Part shown: positions 48,879-58,395 of the stretch, one piece after another
How the letters are laid out: each line of letters begins with the position of its first letter
How positions within the stretch are numbered: position 1 is the first letter of the stretch
Origin: Enterococcus innesii
GTDB lineage: Bacteria; Bacillota; Bacilli; Lactobacillales; Enterococcaceae
NCBI GenBank assembly: GCA_018982785.1
Contig: JAHHEN010000002.1
Location: 253,001-317,000 of the forward strand
Direction of reading: 5' to 3'
Length of the DNA stretch: 64,000 bases
Program-made: the position numbers and the translations under genes
Notes under the pieces: generated by a model
Seen by the model: only the letters and a program-made list of their open reading frames with translations
Told to the model about the DNA's origin: nothing
Databases searched by the model: none

Positions 48879-49633
48879 TTACTTGTCGATTAGATTTTGC
48901 ATGGAATAAAAACCGGCTGGTTGATCGGCTAAAAATTCCGCTGCTTTTAGCGCACCATTGGCGAAGATTTCGCGGGAGAGCGCAGTGTGTTTTAATTCAA
49001 TGATTTCATCCTGCCCAGCATAGATGACAATGTGTTCCCCAGGGATCGTTCCGCCGCGAACGGCATGGATGCCCATCTGCTTGCGGTCATTTACTAGATC
49101 ACTGCCTTCACGCCCGTAGAGATACTCTTTTTTTGTTTCACAGCTGTCATTGATACTATCTGCTAACAGCAAAGCTGTACCGCTTGGCGCATCGAGTTTT
49201 TGATTATGATGCTTTTCGATGATCTCAATGTCAAAGTCAGCTTCTAATGCGGGGGTGATACTTTGTAGTGCTTTGATCAGCACATTGATCCCCAACGACA
49301 TATTGGCAGAATAGAAAACCGGAATCACTTTAGCAGCTAACGGCAGCATCATCTGCGTGTCTTCCGTCAAACCAGTTGTAGCAACCACGATTGGCAGCTG
49401 CTGTTCGACACAATAGTTCAACAAGGCAGGCACATTGCTATAATGAGAAAAATCAATCACCAAATCGATTGGCTGCGTGATTTTTTCTGGACGATCATAG
49501 ATTGGAAAAGGACCATCTAATTGCTCGGTACGATCCAAGCCGGCGGCCACTCTAACTGAGGGTGCTTTGCGATCAGGCTTTGCAACACTTTGCCCATGCG
49601 ACCGTTTGCACCGCTTAATAAAATCTGTTTCAC
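48879..49633 (-). CDS. dapB: 4-hydroxy-tetrahydrodipicolinate reductase (frame broken by one base)
   Basis: Reading from GTG 49633 gives VKQILLSGANGRMGKVLQSL, the NAD(P)-binding start of DapB. One G must be restored near 49551 to connect PQLE to VAAGLDRTEQLDG, giving 251 residues. VVATTGLTEDT and the catalytic EIIEKHHNQKLDAPSGTA are visible. AAGGAGGAG lies six bases before the GTG. The break is probably a sequencing error. Confidence 0.92.
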
Positions 49634-49646
49634 CAAAAACTCCTCC

Positions 49647-50526
49647 TTACAGCAATCCGTAATTGGTCATTTCTTCTTCTAAATGAACGAGGGTCGCATC
49701 TTCTGGGACACCCAAAGGCAAACGATAATGCAATTCGCATTTGCCTAGCAAGGAGACCGCTGCTTTGATCGGCACAGGATTTACTTCACTGAAAATCGCA
49801 TCGATCAACGGTTTTTGTCGCAATTGCTCTTTGATGGCTGCTTTTACATCACCATTTAAGAAATCAGCAACGAGTTGTGCCGTTTGTTTCGGTGCAATAT
49901 TGCCGATCGTTGAAATCACGCCAGAGCCACCTAAAGCTAGAATTGGGGTTACTTGATCGTCATTTCCTGAGTAGATCGCAAAGTCATCATCCGCAAGACG
50001 AGCGATTTCTGCGATTTGCGAAATGTCGCCGCTGGCTTCTTTGATGCCTTGATATTAGGGATTTTTTCAGTTCTGCCACGGCTTCAGGTGTTAAATTTAA
50101 GCCGGTTCTTGAGCTGACGGAGTATAAGATCACTGGCAGCTCAACGCTTTGACAGATTGCTTCATAGTGAGCGACTAAACTTTTCTTGGTCGCTTTGTTG
50201 TAGTAGGGTGTTACAACCAATAATGCGTCAGCACCAACGCGCTGTGCTTCTTTTGAAAGATGGATCCCATGTTGGGTGTTGTTGGAGCCTGTTCCGCCGA
50301 TGACGGGGATTCGACCAGCAACTTGTTTTACCACCGCTTCGATCACCGCGATATGTTCTTCGTCGTCTAACGTGGATGCTTCACCGGTCGTACCGCATGC
50401 AATGATTGCATTCGTTCCTTGCCGCACATGCCACTCCGCTAACTCCTTCAGCTTATCGAAATCCACCGAACCATCTTGAAGCATAGGGGTGATCAACGCA
50501 ACGCCAGAACCTTTGAATATTGTCAA
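49647..50526 (-). CDS. dapA: 4-hydroxy-tetrahydrodipicolinate synthase (two missing bases)
   Basis: From TTG 50526 the protein starts [15 protein letters not shown] and shows [10 protein letters not shown], the catalytic tyrosine in [12 protein letters not shown] and the Schiff-base lysine in GIKEASGD. The frame needs one base at 50062-50067 and one at 50047-50050; both restored gives 293 residues and [16 protein letters not shown], exactly as in the family. It condenses pyruvate with aspartate semialdehyde, the entry to lysine and DAP. First gene of the minus-strand dap operon. Breaks are probably sequencing errors. Confidence 0.92.
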
Positions 50527-50748
50527 ACTACGACACATCCTTTCAACCAATTTATTTTTCGTAACTCTACGTATAAGTGTACCAAAACGAGGGGTAAATT
50601 TTTCAATAAAAATCGAAACATTTCGACAATTTATACTATAGATTATTCGAATTATATACTATAATATTAAACAATATCAATGAAAAACTGAATATTCGTT
50701 GGTTTTTATGGATATTTTTAAAAGGAATGAATAGAAAGGTGTTTTAAC
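50527..50748. promoter_or_regulatory. Divergent promoter region of the two DAP/lysine operons
   Basis: AT-rich gap. TATAAT at 50660-50665 suits the plus-strand operon. Two tandem imperfect 24-base units start with TTCGA at 50622 and 50646, each carrying TATACTATA. They may be an operator shared by both operons. No lysine riboswitch or T-box core was found here. Confidence 0.45.
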
Positions 50749-51918
50749 ATGCAAGTATCGCAAGCAGTCAAAGAATTAACCGAAGACGTGGTTCGTTTTC
50801 GTCGTGAATTACATACAATCCCTGAATTAGGGTTAACTGAGTTCAAAACAAAGGAATACTTGCTGCGTCAGTTGCAATCCTTTGGGATCAAAGAAATCTA
50901 TCCAGTGATTGAAACCGGCTTGATTGCTGTCTTTCGCAGCGATCGTCCAGGAAAGACGCTGGCCTTTCGAACGGATATCGATGCACTACCGATCAAAGAA
51001 GAGACCGGTGTTTCCTTTGTTTCCAAACATGAAGGGAAAATGCATGCCTGCGGTCATGACGGCCATATGGCAACGATGCTAGGGTTTGCTAAATATTTAG
51101 TAACACATCCTGAAGTGATTCGTGGAACGATCGTTTTGATTTTCCAACCAGCCGAGGAAAGCCCCGGTGGCGCTCAATTGATGATCGATGAAGGCATCTT
51201 ACGAGATTTTGGCGTGGAAAAAATCGTGGGGCTGCATGTCTTCCCAGACTTTCCCGAAGGAGTCATTGCGAGTCGGAAAGGTCCGATGATGGCCCGTAAC
51301 GGCGAGATCAATCTAACGATCAACGGCACGAGTGCCCATGGTGCCCAGCCTCATCAAGGACATGATGCCATTTTAGCCGCGGCTGCGATCATTCAAGGAT
51401 TGCATTCGATCATTTCACGAAATATCAGCCCGCTTTCTGCTGGGGTCATCACCTTTGGGAAGATCCATGGGGGAGATGCGGAAAATATCATTCCCGGCAA
51501 GGTCGTTTTAAAAGGAACGATGCGGGCGTTTGAAGATGAAGTCTATGAAACGATGACGCGCAGAATCACCACCGTCGCACAAGAAATCGCCAAAGGATAT
51601 GATTGCACGGCGGATGTCGAATTCGAGCACCTTTATCGTGTCGTGGACAATGATCCTGAGATGGTGGAAGTATTGGAAAAAGTGGTTGGGGAGAGCTACC
51701 GAGAAACACCGCCATATATGTTGGCAGAGGATTTTTCGATGTACCAAAAGGAAATACCCGGCGTCTTTTTCTTTGTCGGTACCCGAAATGAAGAAAAAGG
51801 TTATGTCCACCCTTTACACAGCAGCAAAATGAATTTTGACGAAAAAAATCTATTGCAAGGCATCGAATGCTACGTTCGTTTGATCGAGGCGTTGAACGAG
51901 CCGACAGACAAGGAGTAA
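50749..51918 (+). CDS. N-acetyldiaminopimelate deacetylase (M20D amidohydrolase)
   Basis: The 389-residue metallo-amidohydrolase has FRRELHTIPELGLTEF, the metal site MHACGHDGHMATML, QPAEESPGGAQ, HVFPDFPEG and a late HPLHSSKMNFDE. The M20D family includes hippurate and N-acetyl-amino acid hydrolases. The place in front of lysA and dapF and the DapH acetylase nearby point to N-acetyl-L,L-DAP deacetylase. The stop is four bases before lysA. Confidence 0.9.
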   Translation: MQVSQAVKELTEDVVRFRRELHTIPELGLTEFKTKEYLLRQLQSFGIKEIYPVIETGLIAVFRSDRPGKTLAFRTDIDALPIKEETGVSFVSKHEGKMHACGHDGHMATMLGFAKYLVTHPEVIRGTIVLIFQPAEESPGGAQLMIDEGILRDFGVEKIVGLHVFPDFPEGVIASRKGPMMARNGEINLTINGTSAHGAQPHQGHDAILAAAAIIQGLHSIISRNISPLSAGVITFGKIHGGDAENIIPGKVVLKGTMRAFEDEVYETMTRRITTVAQEIAKGYDCTADVEFEHLYRVVDNDPEMVEVLEKVVGESYRETPPYMLAEDFSMYQKEIPGVFFFVGTRNEEKGYVHPLHSSKMNFDEKNLLQGIECYVRLIEALNEPTDKE

Positions 51919-51922
51919 AGCG

Positions 51923-53238
51923 ATGGCAAAAGAAATCAAGAACAATCACTTATACATTGACGGTTGCGATACCGTTGAGCTGGCAAAAACCTTCGGAACC
52001 CCCTTTACGTGTATTCCGTTTCGGAGATTCGCGAAGAATGCCAAAAGATTCAGGCGCAGTTTTTGACGCGCTACAGCAAGACACGGGCAGCATATGCCGC
52101 TAAAGCTTTCTGTACCACAGCGATGCTGCAAGTGATCAAGTCAGAAGGACTTTCATTAGACGTGGTTAGCGGTGGGGAGCTGTATACAGCGATCCAAGCT
52201 GATTTTCCAGCAGAACACATCGAGTTTAACGGCAATAACAAATCCATTGAAGAATTAGCAGCCGCCCTTGATTATGGCGTAGGACGGATCATCGTTGATG
52301 GCATTCAAGAAGTCGGCTTGATCCGCGCGTTATGTCAAGAAAAGCAAGTCGTTGCTAAAATTTTGTTGCGCATCACACCCGAGGTTTCGGTCAGCACCCA
52401 TCAATTTATCTCGACCGGACAAAAAGATTCAAAATTCGGGATTCCTTTAGATGAAGAAATCTTATTTCCGTTAGTGGAAGAAGTGATTCAAGCACCTGAA
52501 TTGGATTTCTATGGCCTGCATTTTCATGTCGGCAGTCAATTGTCGGACAATCGCTCACATCTAGCGGCAGTTGATGCGGCTTTGACCCTTGTCCAAACCA
52601 TTCATGAACGTTTTGATTATTGGATCAAAGAACTAAATGTTGGCGGCGGCTTTGGCGTTCGATACACAGATGCAGATATTCGCCAACCCTATAGCTACTT
52701 TTTAGATCCTGTGATGGAAAAAATCGACGCCTTTTATGCGCAGCACCAGAGCGAACGTCCGACCATCGTTATTGAACCCGGTCGCAGTATCGTCGCAGAA
52801 GCAGGTATCAGTTTGCACACCATCGGCAGTATCAAGACATTGCCGGGAATCAGAACATACGCCAGCATTGACGGTGGCATGACAGACAATATTCGTCCTG
52901 GTCTTTATCAGGCAACTTACACTGGGATCTTAGCCAACCGCGCTTCCGAAGCAGCGACACAAAAGGTCACCATTTCTGGCAAAGCTTGTGAGAGCACAGA
53001 CATCTTAGTAAAAGATCTTGCATTACCGCCCGTTGAAACTGGGGATCTGTTTGCTACGTTCGCAACAGGAGCTTACGGCTATTCGATGGCCAGCAGCTAC
53101 AATAATTTACAGATTCCTGCAGTCGTCTTTGTGGAAAACGACCAAGCGGAATTAGCCGTTAAACGCCAGTCCTACGAGCAAATGCTGCAAAATGAAGTGG
53201 TTCCTTCGTTTCTAAAAGAGGGAGCTTCCAGCAAGTAA
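51923..53238 (+). CDS. lysA: Diaminopimelate decarboxylase (frame broken by one base)
   Basis: Restoring one C in the run 51999-52003 gives FGTPLYVYSVSEIRE and a 438-residue protein. The PLP lysine is in AYAAKAFCTTAM, and the family motifs GLHFHVGSQL, LNVGGGFGVRY, IEPGRSIVAEAG and the late active cysteine region SGKACESTDIL are present. It converts meso-DAP to lysine, needed for protein and, in lysine-type peptidoglycan, the wall. AAGGAG precedes ATG 51923. The break is probably a sequencing error. Confidence 0.93.
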
Positions 53239-53261
53239 AATTTTGAAAAGCAGGTGACAAC

Positions 53262-54095
53262 ATGACGATTCCTTATACAAAAATGCAAGGTGCAGGAAAT
53301 GATTTTATCGTAATCGATAACCGCACATTGAAATTCTCCCATGAACAACTGTCGCAATTTGCTGCTCAGGTTTGCCATCGGAAATTTTCTGTTGGCGCGG
53401 ATGCAGTCATGGCAGTGGATTTTCCCACAGGAACCGCTGATTTTCGGATGCGGTTTTACAATGCTGATGGGACCGAAGCAGAAATGTGCGGCAACGGCGC
53501 TCGCTGTATTGCCCGTTATGCCTTTGAGAAGGGAGTTGCTGGCAAGCAGATGACCATCGAAACAGTTGCTGGCGATGTTCCCGCATGGCGCTTGTCGGCA
53601 AAACACTACAAAGTAACCTTGAATCCACCAACCGTGACAGCGTTTGATCAAGCGTACCCGAATCCAACAGTTTCTTTCGTGGACTATGTGGAATTAGGTG
53701 ATCCAGGAATCCCTCATGCGGTGGTTCACTATCCTGGTCTAGCAGAAACTGAGTTGGAACAGCTGGCTGAACTTGCCAAAGAAATTCGCTATTGGGAAGT
53801 TTTCCCCAAAGGGGCCAATGTCAATTTCTATGAAGAAGACGAGAAGGGTGAGCTGATCGTTCGCACGTATGAACGAGGGGTAGAAGGTTTTACCTATGCG
53901 TGCGGCACAGGATCTGGTGCCACTGCGTATGTCGTGACCAAACGTCATCAGCAAGCGGCAGCGAATGTCTTGCTGCACGTGTTAGGTGGCGAGTTAACGG
54001 TCGAAGTTGATGTCAATCAGGGCGCATTAGAATTGATCGGCGATGCGGTTATGGTCTCTGAAGGCTTGATTTTAGATGAGAATTTGTCTCTGTAA
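53262..54095 (+). CDS. dapF: Diaminopimelate epimerase
   Basis: The 277-residue enzyme has MQGAGNDFIVIDNR and the two catalytic cysteines in AEMCGNGARCIARYA and YACGTGSGATAY. It turns L,L-DAP into meso-DAP, the substrate of LysA. It is the third gene of the plus-strand operon. The only DAP step not encoded in the window is the N-acetyl aminotransferase. Confidence 0.94.
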   Translation: MTIPYTKMQGAGNDFIVIDNRTLKFSHEQLSQFAAQVCHRKFSVGADAVMAVDFPTGTADFRMRFYNADGTEAEMCGNGARCIARYAFEKGVAGKQMTIETVAGDVPAWRLSAKHYKVTLNPPTVTAFDQAYPNPTVSFVDYVELGDPGIPHAVVHYPGLAETELEQLAELAKEIRYWEVFPKGANVNFYEEDEKGELIVRTYERGVEGFTYACGTGSGATAYVVTKRHQQAAANVLLHVLGGELTVEVDVNQGALELIGDAVMVSEGLILDENLSL

Positions 54096-54143
54096 ACACT
54101 GTGAAAGTTATTGCAAAAAGATGATATTTTCGTGAAAAAAGAA

Positions 54144-54172
54144 TTGACATTCATTTGAGGCTATCGTATAGT
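54144..54172 (+). promoter_or_regulatory. Promoter of the metQNI operon
   Basis: TTGACA (54144-54149), a 17-base spacer and TATAGT (54167-54172), giving a start near 54179 at the head of the T-box leader. Confidence 0.85.
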
Positions 54173-54178
54173 TAAACA

Positions 54179-54448
54179 CAAATTAAAAAACACGCGATGA
54201 TAAGAAGAGTAAGTCAGTTTCGATTGGATCAGAGAGCTCGGATTGGTGAGAAAGAGCACAGCCGTTTGACTGAAGATGGCCTTGGAGCGTTTGGACGTGA
54301 GCAAAAGCAAGCGTGCAGCGGGATTGCCCGATACAGCAAAGCAGTTAATAAACTGATAAGGTTGGCTGGTTCAGCCAATAAATTAAAGGTGGTACCACGA
54401 ACAAGGTTGTTTCGTCCTTTCTCTATGATGGAGAAAGGACGTTTTTTT
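54179..54448 (+). ncRNA. Methionine T-box leader
   Basis: The conserved core AAAGGTGGTACCACGA (54385-54400) precedes a terminator GTCCTTTCTC/GAGAAAGGAC (54414-54440) with a T tract. The stem I region has AGAGAGC and, in the usual specifier context GAAG-ATG-GCC, the codon ATG at 54276-54278. Uncharged initiator or elongator tRNA-Met would therefore favour the antiterminator and switch on the methionine importer. Confidence 0.92.
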
Positions 54449-54472
54449 ATTATAAAAAGGGGGAACAAAAAA

Positions 54473-55333
54473 ATGAAACAGTTGAAAAAGGGAATCGTTG
54501 GATTAGTTGCTGCTGCTGTCTTAATTACATTGGCAGCTTGTGGCAATACTAGCAGCAGCACAGAGGATACGCAGTCTGGTGAAAACAGTGTAAATGCAGT
54601 GGAAGAAAAAGTGGTTGGAGTGGCGCCGGGACCATACGGGGACATGGTGACGGAGGTGATCTCGCCATTACTGGAAGAAAAAGGGTATCAACTCACGACC
54701 AAAGTGTTTAATGATTATATTCAGCCGAACAATGCCTTGGCGAATGGCCAAATCGATGCCAATTTGTTTCAACATACGGCCTATCTAGAAAAATTTTCGG
54801 CAGATAACCAGTTATCCCTTACGGCATTACAAAAAGTGCCCACACTGGGAATGGGCATCTATTCGAAGCAACTGTCCAGCTTGGATGAGTTAGCAGACGG
54901 GGCGACTGTTTCGATTGCCAATGATGCCTCAAATTTAGCTCGGACCTTGCAACTGTTAGCTGCCAATGAGTTGATCACCATCGCAGACAATATCGACGAA
55001 ACGAAAGCAACAGTGAATGACATCGAAGAAAATCCGAAGAATCTGACATTTAAAGAATTAGACGCAGCTCAATTGGCTCGTTCGTTAGATACCGTCGATT
55101 TAGCTTTAGTACCAGGAAACTTCGCTTGGGCGGCTTCTCTTGATCCTGCAGATGCTTTGGCGTTGGAGTCATTGAAAGAAGAATATAAAAATGTCTTTGT
55201 GGTGTCCTCCGAAGAAGAAGACAGTGATTTTGCTAAGGCAGTTACGGAAGTATTAGAAAGTGACGCATTTAAAGAAGCGATTGCCGAATCACCGTTCAGC
55301 AACTTTGATCAACCGAAATTTTGGACTGAGTAA
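54473..55333 (+). CDS. metQ: Methionine ABC importer, binding lipoprotein
   Basis: The 286-residue NlpA-family lipoprotein has a signal ending TLAACGNTSS. VVGVAPGPYGDMVTEVI, FNDYIQPNNALANGQIDANLFQH and VSIANDASNLARTLQLL are the family binding-site regions. AGGGGG lies seven bases before ATG 54473. Controlled by the Met T-box. Confidence 0.94.
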   Translation: MKQLKKGIVGLVAAAVLITLAACGNTSSSTEDTQSGENSVNAVEEKVVGVAPGPYGDMVTEVISPLLEEKGYQLTTKVFNDYIQPNNALANGQIDANLFQHTAYLEKFSADNQLSLTALQKVPTLGMGIYSKQLSSLDELADGATVSIANDASNLARTLQLLAANELITIADNIDETKATVNDIEENPKNLTFKELDAAQLARSLDTVDLALVPGNFAWAASLDPADALALESLKEEYKNVFVVSSEEEDSDFAKAVTEVLESDAFKEAIAESPFSNFDQPKFWTE

Positions 55334-55345
55334 GAAGGGGATCCT

Positions 55346-56371
55346 ATGGCAAAAATAGAAGTGAAACAAGTATCAGTGGCCTTCACTCATAAAAAAGAAA
55401 TCAAAAAAGCAGTGGATTCCGTTGATTTTTCCGTTCAAGCTGGAGAAGTATATGGGATCGTCGGATTAAGCGGTGCTGGGAAAAGTACTTTGGTTCGTAC
55501 GTTGAATCTACTGCAGGTGCCTTCTAGCGGTCAAATTCTGATTGATGGTCAAGACATCACGCAAGCTAAAGGCAAACACTTGCGTGAAGTACGACAAAAA
55601 ATCGGGATGATCTTTCAGCATTTCAATCTGATCCATAATCGAACCATCAAGGAAAATTTAGCCTTTGCTTTGCGCGCTGGTGATTATCCGAAAGATCAGC
55701 AAGAAGCGAGGATCAAGGAACTGTTGGAAATGGTGGATCTGCCTCACAAAATTCACGAGTATCCGAATAATTTGTCTGGGGGAGAAAAGCAACGAATCGG
55801 TATTGCGCGAGCGATTGCCAACGAACCTGAGATTTTGTTGTGTGACGAAGCTACCAGTGCGTTAGATGTTGAAACGACTGAAGAAATTTTGAAATTATTG
55901 ATCCGAATCAAGGAACAGACAGGCATCACCATCGTCTTTATCACCCATGAATTGGATGTTGCCCGAAAGTTTTTTGATCGGGTGGCAGTGATGGAAAAGG
56001 GTCGGATCGTTGAAGAACAAACGACCTATGGCTTGTTCAGTCAGCCTAAACAGCCTATTACGAAAAAACTGGTAGGTCGCTACTTGGATCTGACGCTTCC
56101 CGAGGAGATTCTAGTATCCTTCACGGAAGGCGACTTGCTGGAATTGCGCTATCAAGGGGAGTATACGTTAGAACCACTGATTTCGACTGTAGCCAAAGCC
56201 TATGATGTGTCGATCAATATTATCCACGGAAAAATTGAGTATATCAAAAAAGATGTGATCGGTATTTTGTATATCTATTTGACTGGCCCCGCCGAAGAAG
56301 CAGCAAAAGCCCGAGCACACCTAGCTGCGAACGTCTTTTCTCTAAGAAAGATAGGTGAGAAAAATGGCTGA
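55346..56371 (+). CDS. metN: Methionine ABC importer, ATPase with NIL domain
   Basis: The 341-residue protein has Walker A GLSGAGKSTLVR, signature LSGGEKQRIGIARA, Walker B EILLCDEATSALD and a C-terminal NIL domain (from about residue 260) that binds methionine and inhibits transport. Overlaps metI by eight bases. Confidence 0.96.
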   Translation: MAKIEVKQVSVAFTHKKEIKKAVDSVDFSVQAGEVYGIVGLSGAGKSTLVRTLNLLQVPSSGQILIDGQDITQAKGKHLREVRQKIGMIFQHFNLIHNRTIKENLAFALRAGDYPKDQQEARIKELLEMVDLPHKIHEYPNNLSGGEKQRIGIARAIANEPEILLCDEATSALDVETTEEILKLLIRIKEQTGITIVFITHELDVARKFFDRVAVMEKGRIVEEQTTYGLFSQPKQPITKKLVGRYLDLTLPEEILVSFTEGDLLELRYQGEYTLEPLISTVAKAYDVSINIIHGKIEYIKKDVIGILYIYLTGPAEEAAKARAHLAANVFSLRKIGEKNG

Positions 56372-57023
56372 TACGCTTGAGATTTTAAAAACAAACCTGC
56401 CCCAAGCACTATGGGAAACATTCTTCATGGTGGGAACTTCAGCAATTATAGGAGTAGTTTTCGGCTTATTGATTGGATTAGTCCTGTTTTTAGTCGGCAG
56501 TAAACTTTTTCATAAAAATGTTTTCTTGCATCATCTGGCCGATTTTGTCGTCAATGCAATCCGTTCGCTACCATTTTTGATCTTATTGATTACGTTGATT
56601 CCGTTATCAGCGATGCTGATCGGTGATCCTTATACCCCGGCCGGCGGAGCGATTGCTTTATCGATTGCCGCGATTCCTTTTTACGCCCGAATCGCTGAAT
56701 CCGCATTTGCCGAAATCGACTATGGCGTCCTTGAAGCTAGTGTCGCTTCCGGAGCATCGACGGGGCAAATTATTCGCGAAGTGATTTTACCAGAAAGCTT
56801 GCCAGCTTTGATTCGCGGATTTGTGTTAACTTTGATCAGTCTTTTAGGCTACTCGGCGATGGTGGGAACAATTGGCGCAGGCGGCATTGGTGATTTAGCA
56901 ATTCAGTATGGTTATTATCGCTATGAAACGGCGATTTTGATTGTGGTGATTCTCTTGTTGATCCTTTTGGTACAACTCATCCAGTGGATCGGCGATGCTT
57001 GTGCAAATTATTTCTCGAAATAA
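56364..57023 (+). CDS. metI: Methionine ABC importer, permease
   Basis: The 219-residue membrane protein has five or so hydrophobic helices and the EAA loop EASVASGASTGQIIREVILPES. MADTLEILKTNLPQALWETF is the typical N-terminus. ATG 56364 with AGGTGAG upstream is preferred over the frame start at 56355. It ends the met operon. Confidence 0.95.
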   Translation: MADTLEILKTNLPQALWETFFMVGTSAIIGVVFGLLIGLVLFLVGSKLFHKNVFLHHLADFVVNAIRSLPFLILLITLIPLSAMLIGDPYTPAGGAIALSIAAIPFYARIAESAFAEIDYGVLEASVASGASTGQIIREVILPESLPALIRGFVLTLISLLGYSAMVGTIGAGGIGDLAIQYGYYRYETAILIVVILLLILLVQLIQWIGDACANYFSK

Positions 57024-57064
57024 AAATGAATTCTGTGTAGTTCCTTTTCGGATACACGTGAATT

Positions 57065-57101
57065 ATCGCTTCTGTTATTACTCTACAGAAGCGATTTTTT
57101 T
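57065..57101 (+). terminator. Terminator of metQNI
   Basis: ATCGCTTCTGT (57065-57075) with ACAGAAGCGAT (57085-57095) and a T tract. Confidence 0.92.
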
Positions 57102-57204
57102 GCTTATCGGTCACTGATTTTTGGTTGCGCCACTAGTGGTTTTTCGGTATGCTGATGGTGAGTTGTTTTTTACAGCGAAAATTATATTTTAAAGGAGCAA
57201 CATT

Positions 57205-57537
57205 ATGACTCAAATTCCTAACTGTCCAAATTGCCAATCTGAATACGCTTATGAAGATCGCGGGCTGTTTGTTTGTCCTGAATGCGGAAACGAATGGCAA
57301 GAGCAACAAGCGGCGGAAGAAGCACCCGTATACAAAGATGCCAATGGCAATATTTTAGTAGATGGTGATACAGTGACAGTCATCAAAGACTTGAAAGTCA
57401 AAGGCGCATCTGGCGCCATCAAACAAGGAACGAAAGTGAAAAACATCAAATTAGTCGAAGGCGACCACAACATTGATTGCAAGATCGATGGCTTCGGCGC
57501 GATGAAACTAAAATCAGAATTTGTAAAAAAAGGTTAA
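57205..57537 (+). CDS. phnA: PhnA-family zinc-ribbon protein
   Basis: The 110-residue protein has a zinc ribbon ([12 protein letters not shown] and CPECGNEW) and a compact beta-barrel C-terminus ([33 protein letters not shown]). The family name comes from a phosphonate locus, but a phosphonate role is not established. AAAGGAG precedes its ATG. Confidence 0.9.
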   Translation: MTQIPNCPNCQSEYAYEDRGLFVCPECGNEWQEQQAAEEAPVYKDANGNILVDGDTVTVIKDLKVKGASGAIKQGTKVKNIKLVEGDHNIDCKIDGFGAMKLKSEFVKKG

Positions 57538-57622
57538 AAACAAAATCTTCCAGTCATCTTCATAATTTTTTCACCACTTTAATGGTAAAATAAGGTCAAA
57601 GATTAAAAGGGGGAATTTTATC

Positions 57623-58339
57623 GTGTATGGTATGGGCGGATACGGGTTCGGCTTTTTTTATGACCCGACTTTCATTCTCGTAATTATCGGTATGGTGATA
57701 TCGCTAGCAGCGTCAGCGTACGTCAAAAGTACCTTTAACAAATATGACAAAGTCAGAAGTAAAAATAATATTACCGGCACAAAAGCGGCGCAGTACATCT
57801 TGCAGAGCCAAGGAATCAATAATGTTGGTGTGCAAGCGATCGCTGGTGATTTGACGGATAATTACAATTCTGGCAACAAAATGCTGAGTTTATCACAATC
57901 CACCGCACAATCAACTTCGGTAGCAGCAATCGGTGTTGCAGCCCATGAGTGTGGTCACGCAGTCCAAGATGCCAAAGGTTATTTTCCTTTGCGTTTGCGT
58001 CATGCGATCGTGCCGATCGCCAATATCGGAACTAGCATCTCGATCCCGTTGATTTTGATCGGGGTACTGTTACGAGGCTCGTTTCTGGTCAACTTAGGTT
58101 TGTTGGCTTTCTCATTGGCATTTATTTTCCAATTAGTGACCTTGCCAGTCGAGTTCGATGCCTCAAAACGGGCGATCCGTATTTTGGCAGATGGTGGCTT
58201 GTTAACAGAAGATGAAGTACCACAAGCAAGAAGAGTGCTCTTTGCCGCAGCGTTGACGTATGTCGCAGCTGCCGTAGCAACCTTATTGCAGCTCTTACGT
58301 TTGATTATTTTATTTGGTAATAACAACCGTCGGAATTAA
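57623..58339 (+). CDS. Membrane zinc metallopeptidase (YugP family)
   Basis: The 238-residue protein has an N-terminal membrane helix and the zinc site AAHECGHAVQDAKGY (HExxH, near residue 112). Two or three further hydrophobic helices and a second set of ligands near EFDASKRAIRIL complete it. This is the DUF2268/YugP type of neutral zinc protease. It starts with GTG after AAAAGGGGG. Confidence 0.88.
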   Translation: MYGMGGYGFGFFYDPTFILVIIGMVISLAASAYVKSTFNKYDKVRSKNNITGTKAAQYILQSQGINNVGVQAIAGDLTDNYNSGNKMLSLSQSTAQSTSVAAIGVAAHECGHAVQDAKGYFPLRLRHAIVPIANIGTSISIPLILIGVLLRGSFLVNLGLLAFSLAFIFQLVTLPVEFDASKRAIRILADGGLLTEDEVPQARRVLFAAALTYVAAAVATLLQLLRLIILFGNNNRRN

Positions 58340-58357
58340 TCGACAGTGTGATAGACT

Positions 58358-58391
58358 AAAGACCAGCTCAGGCATTCTGAACTGGTCTTTT
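58358..58391. terminator. Terminator between yugP-type gene and hypothetical gene
   Basis: AAAGACCAG (58358-58366) with CTGGTCTTTT (58382-58391), extended by CTCAG with CTGA; T tract on the plus strand, A tract on the other. Confidence 0.85.
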
Positions 58392-58395
58392 TTCG

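Noticed and set aside
50527-50748. Lysine riboswitch between dapA and the deacetylase gene
   Set aside because: The gap is too short and A+T-rich for an L-box, and no conserved core was seen.
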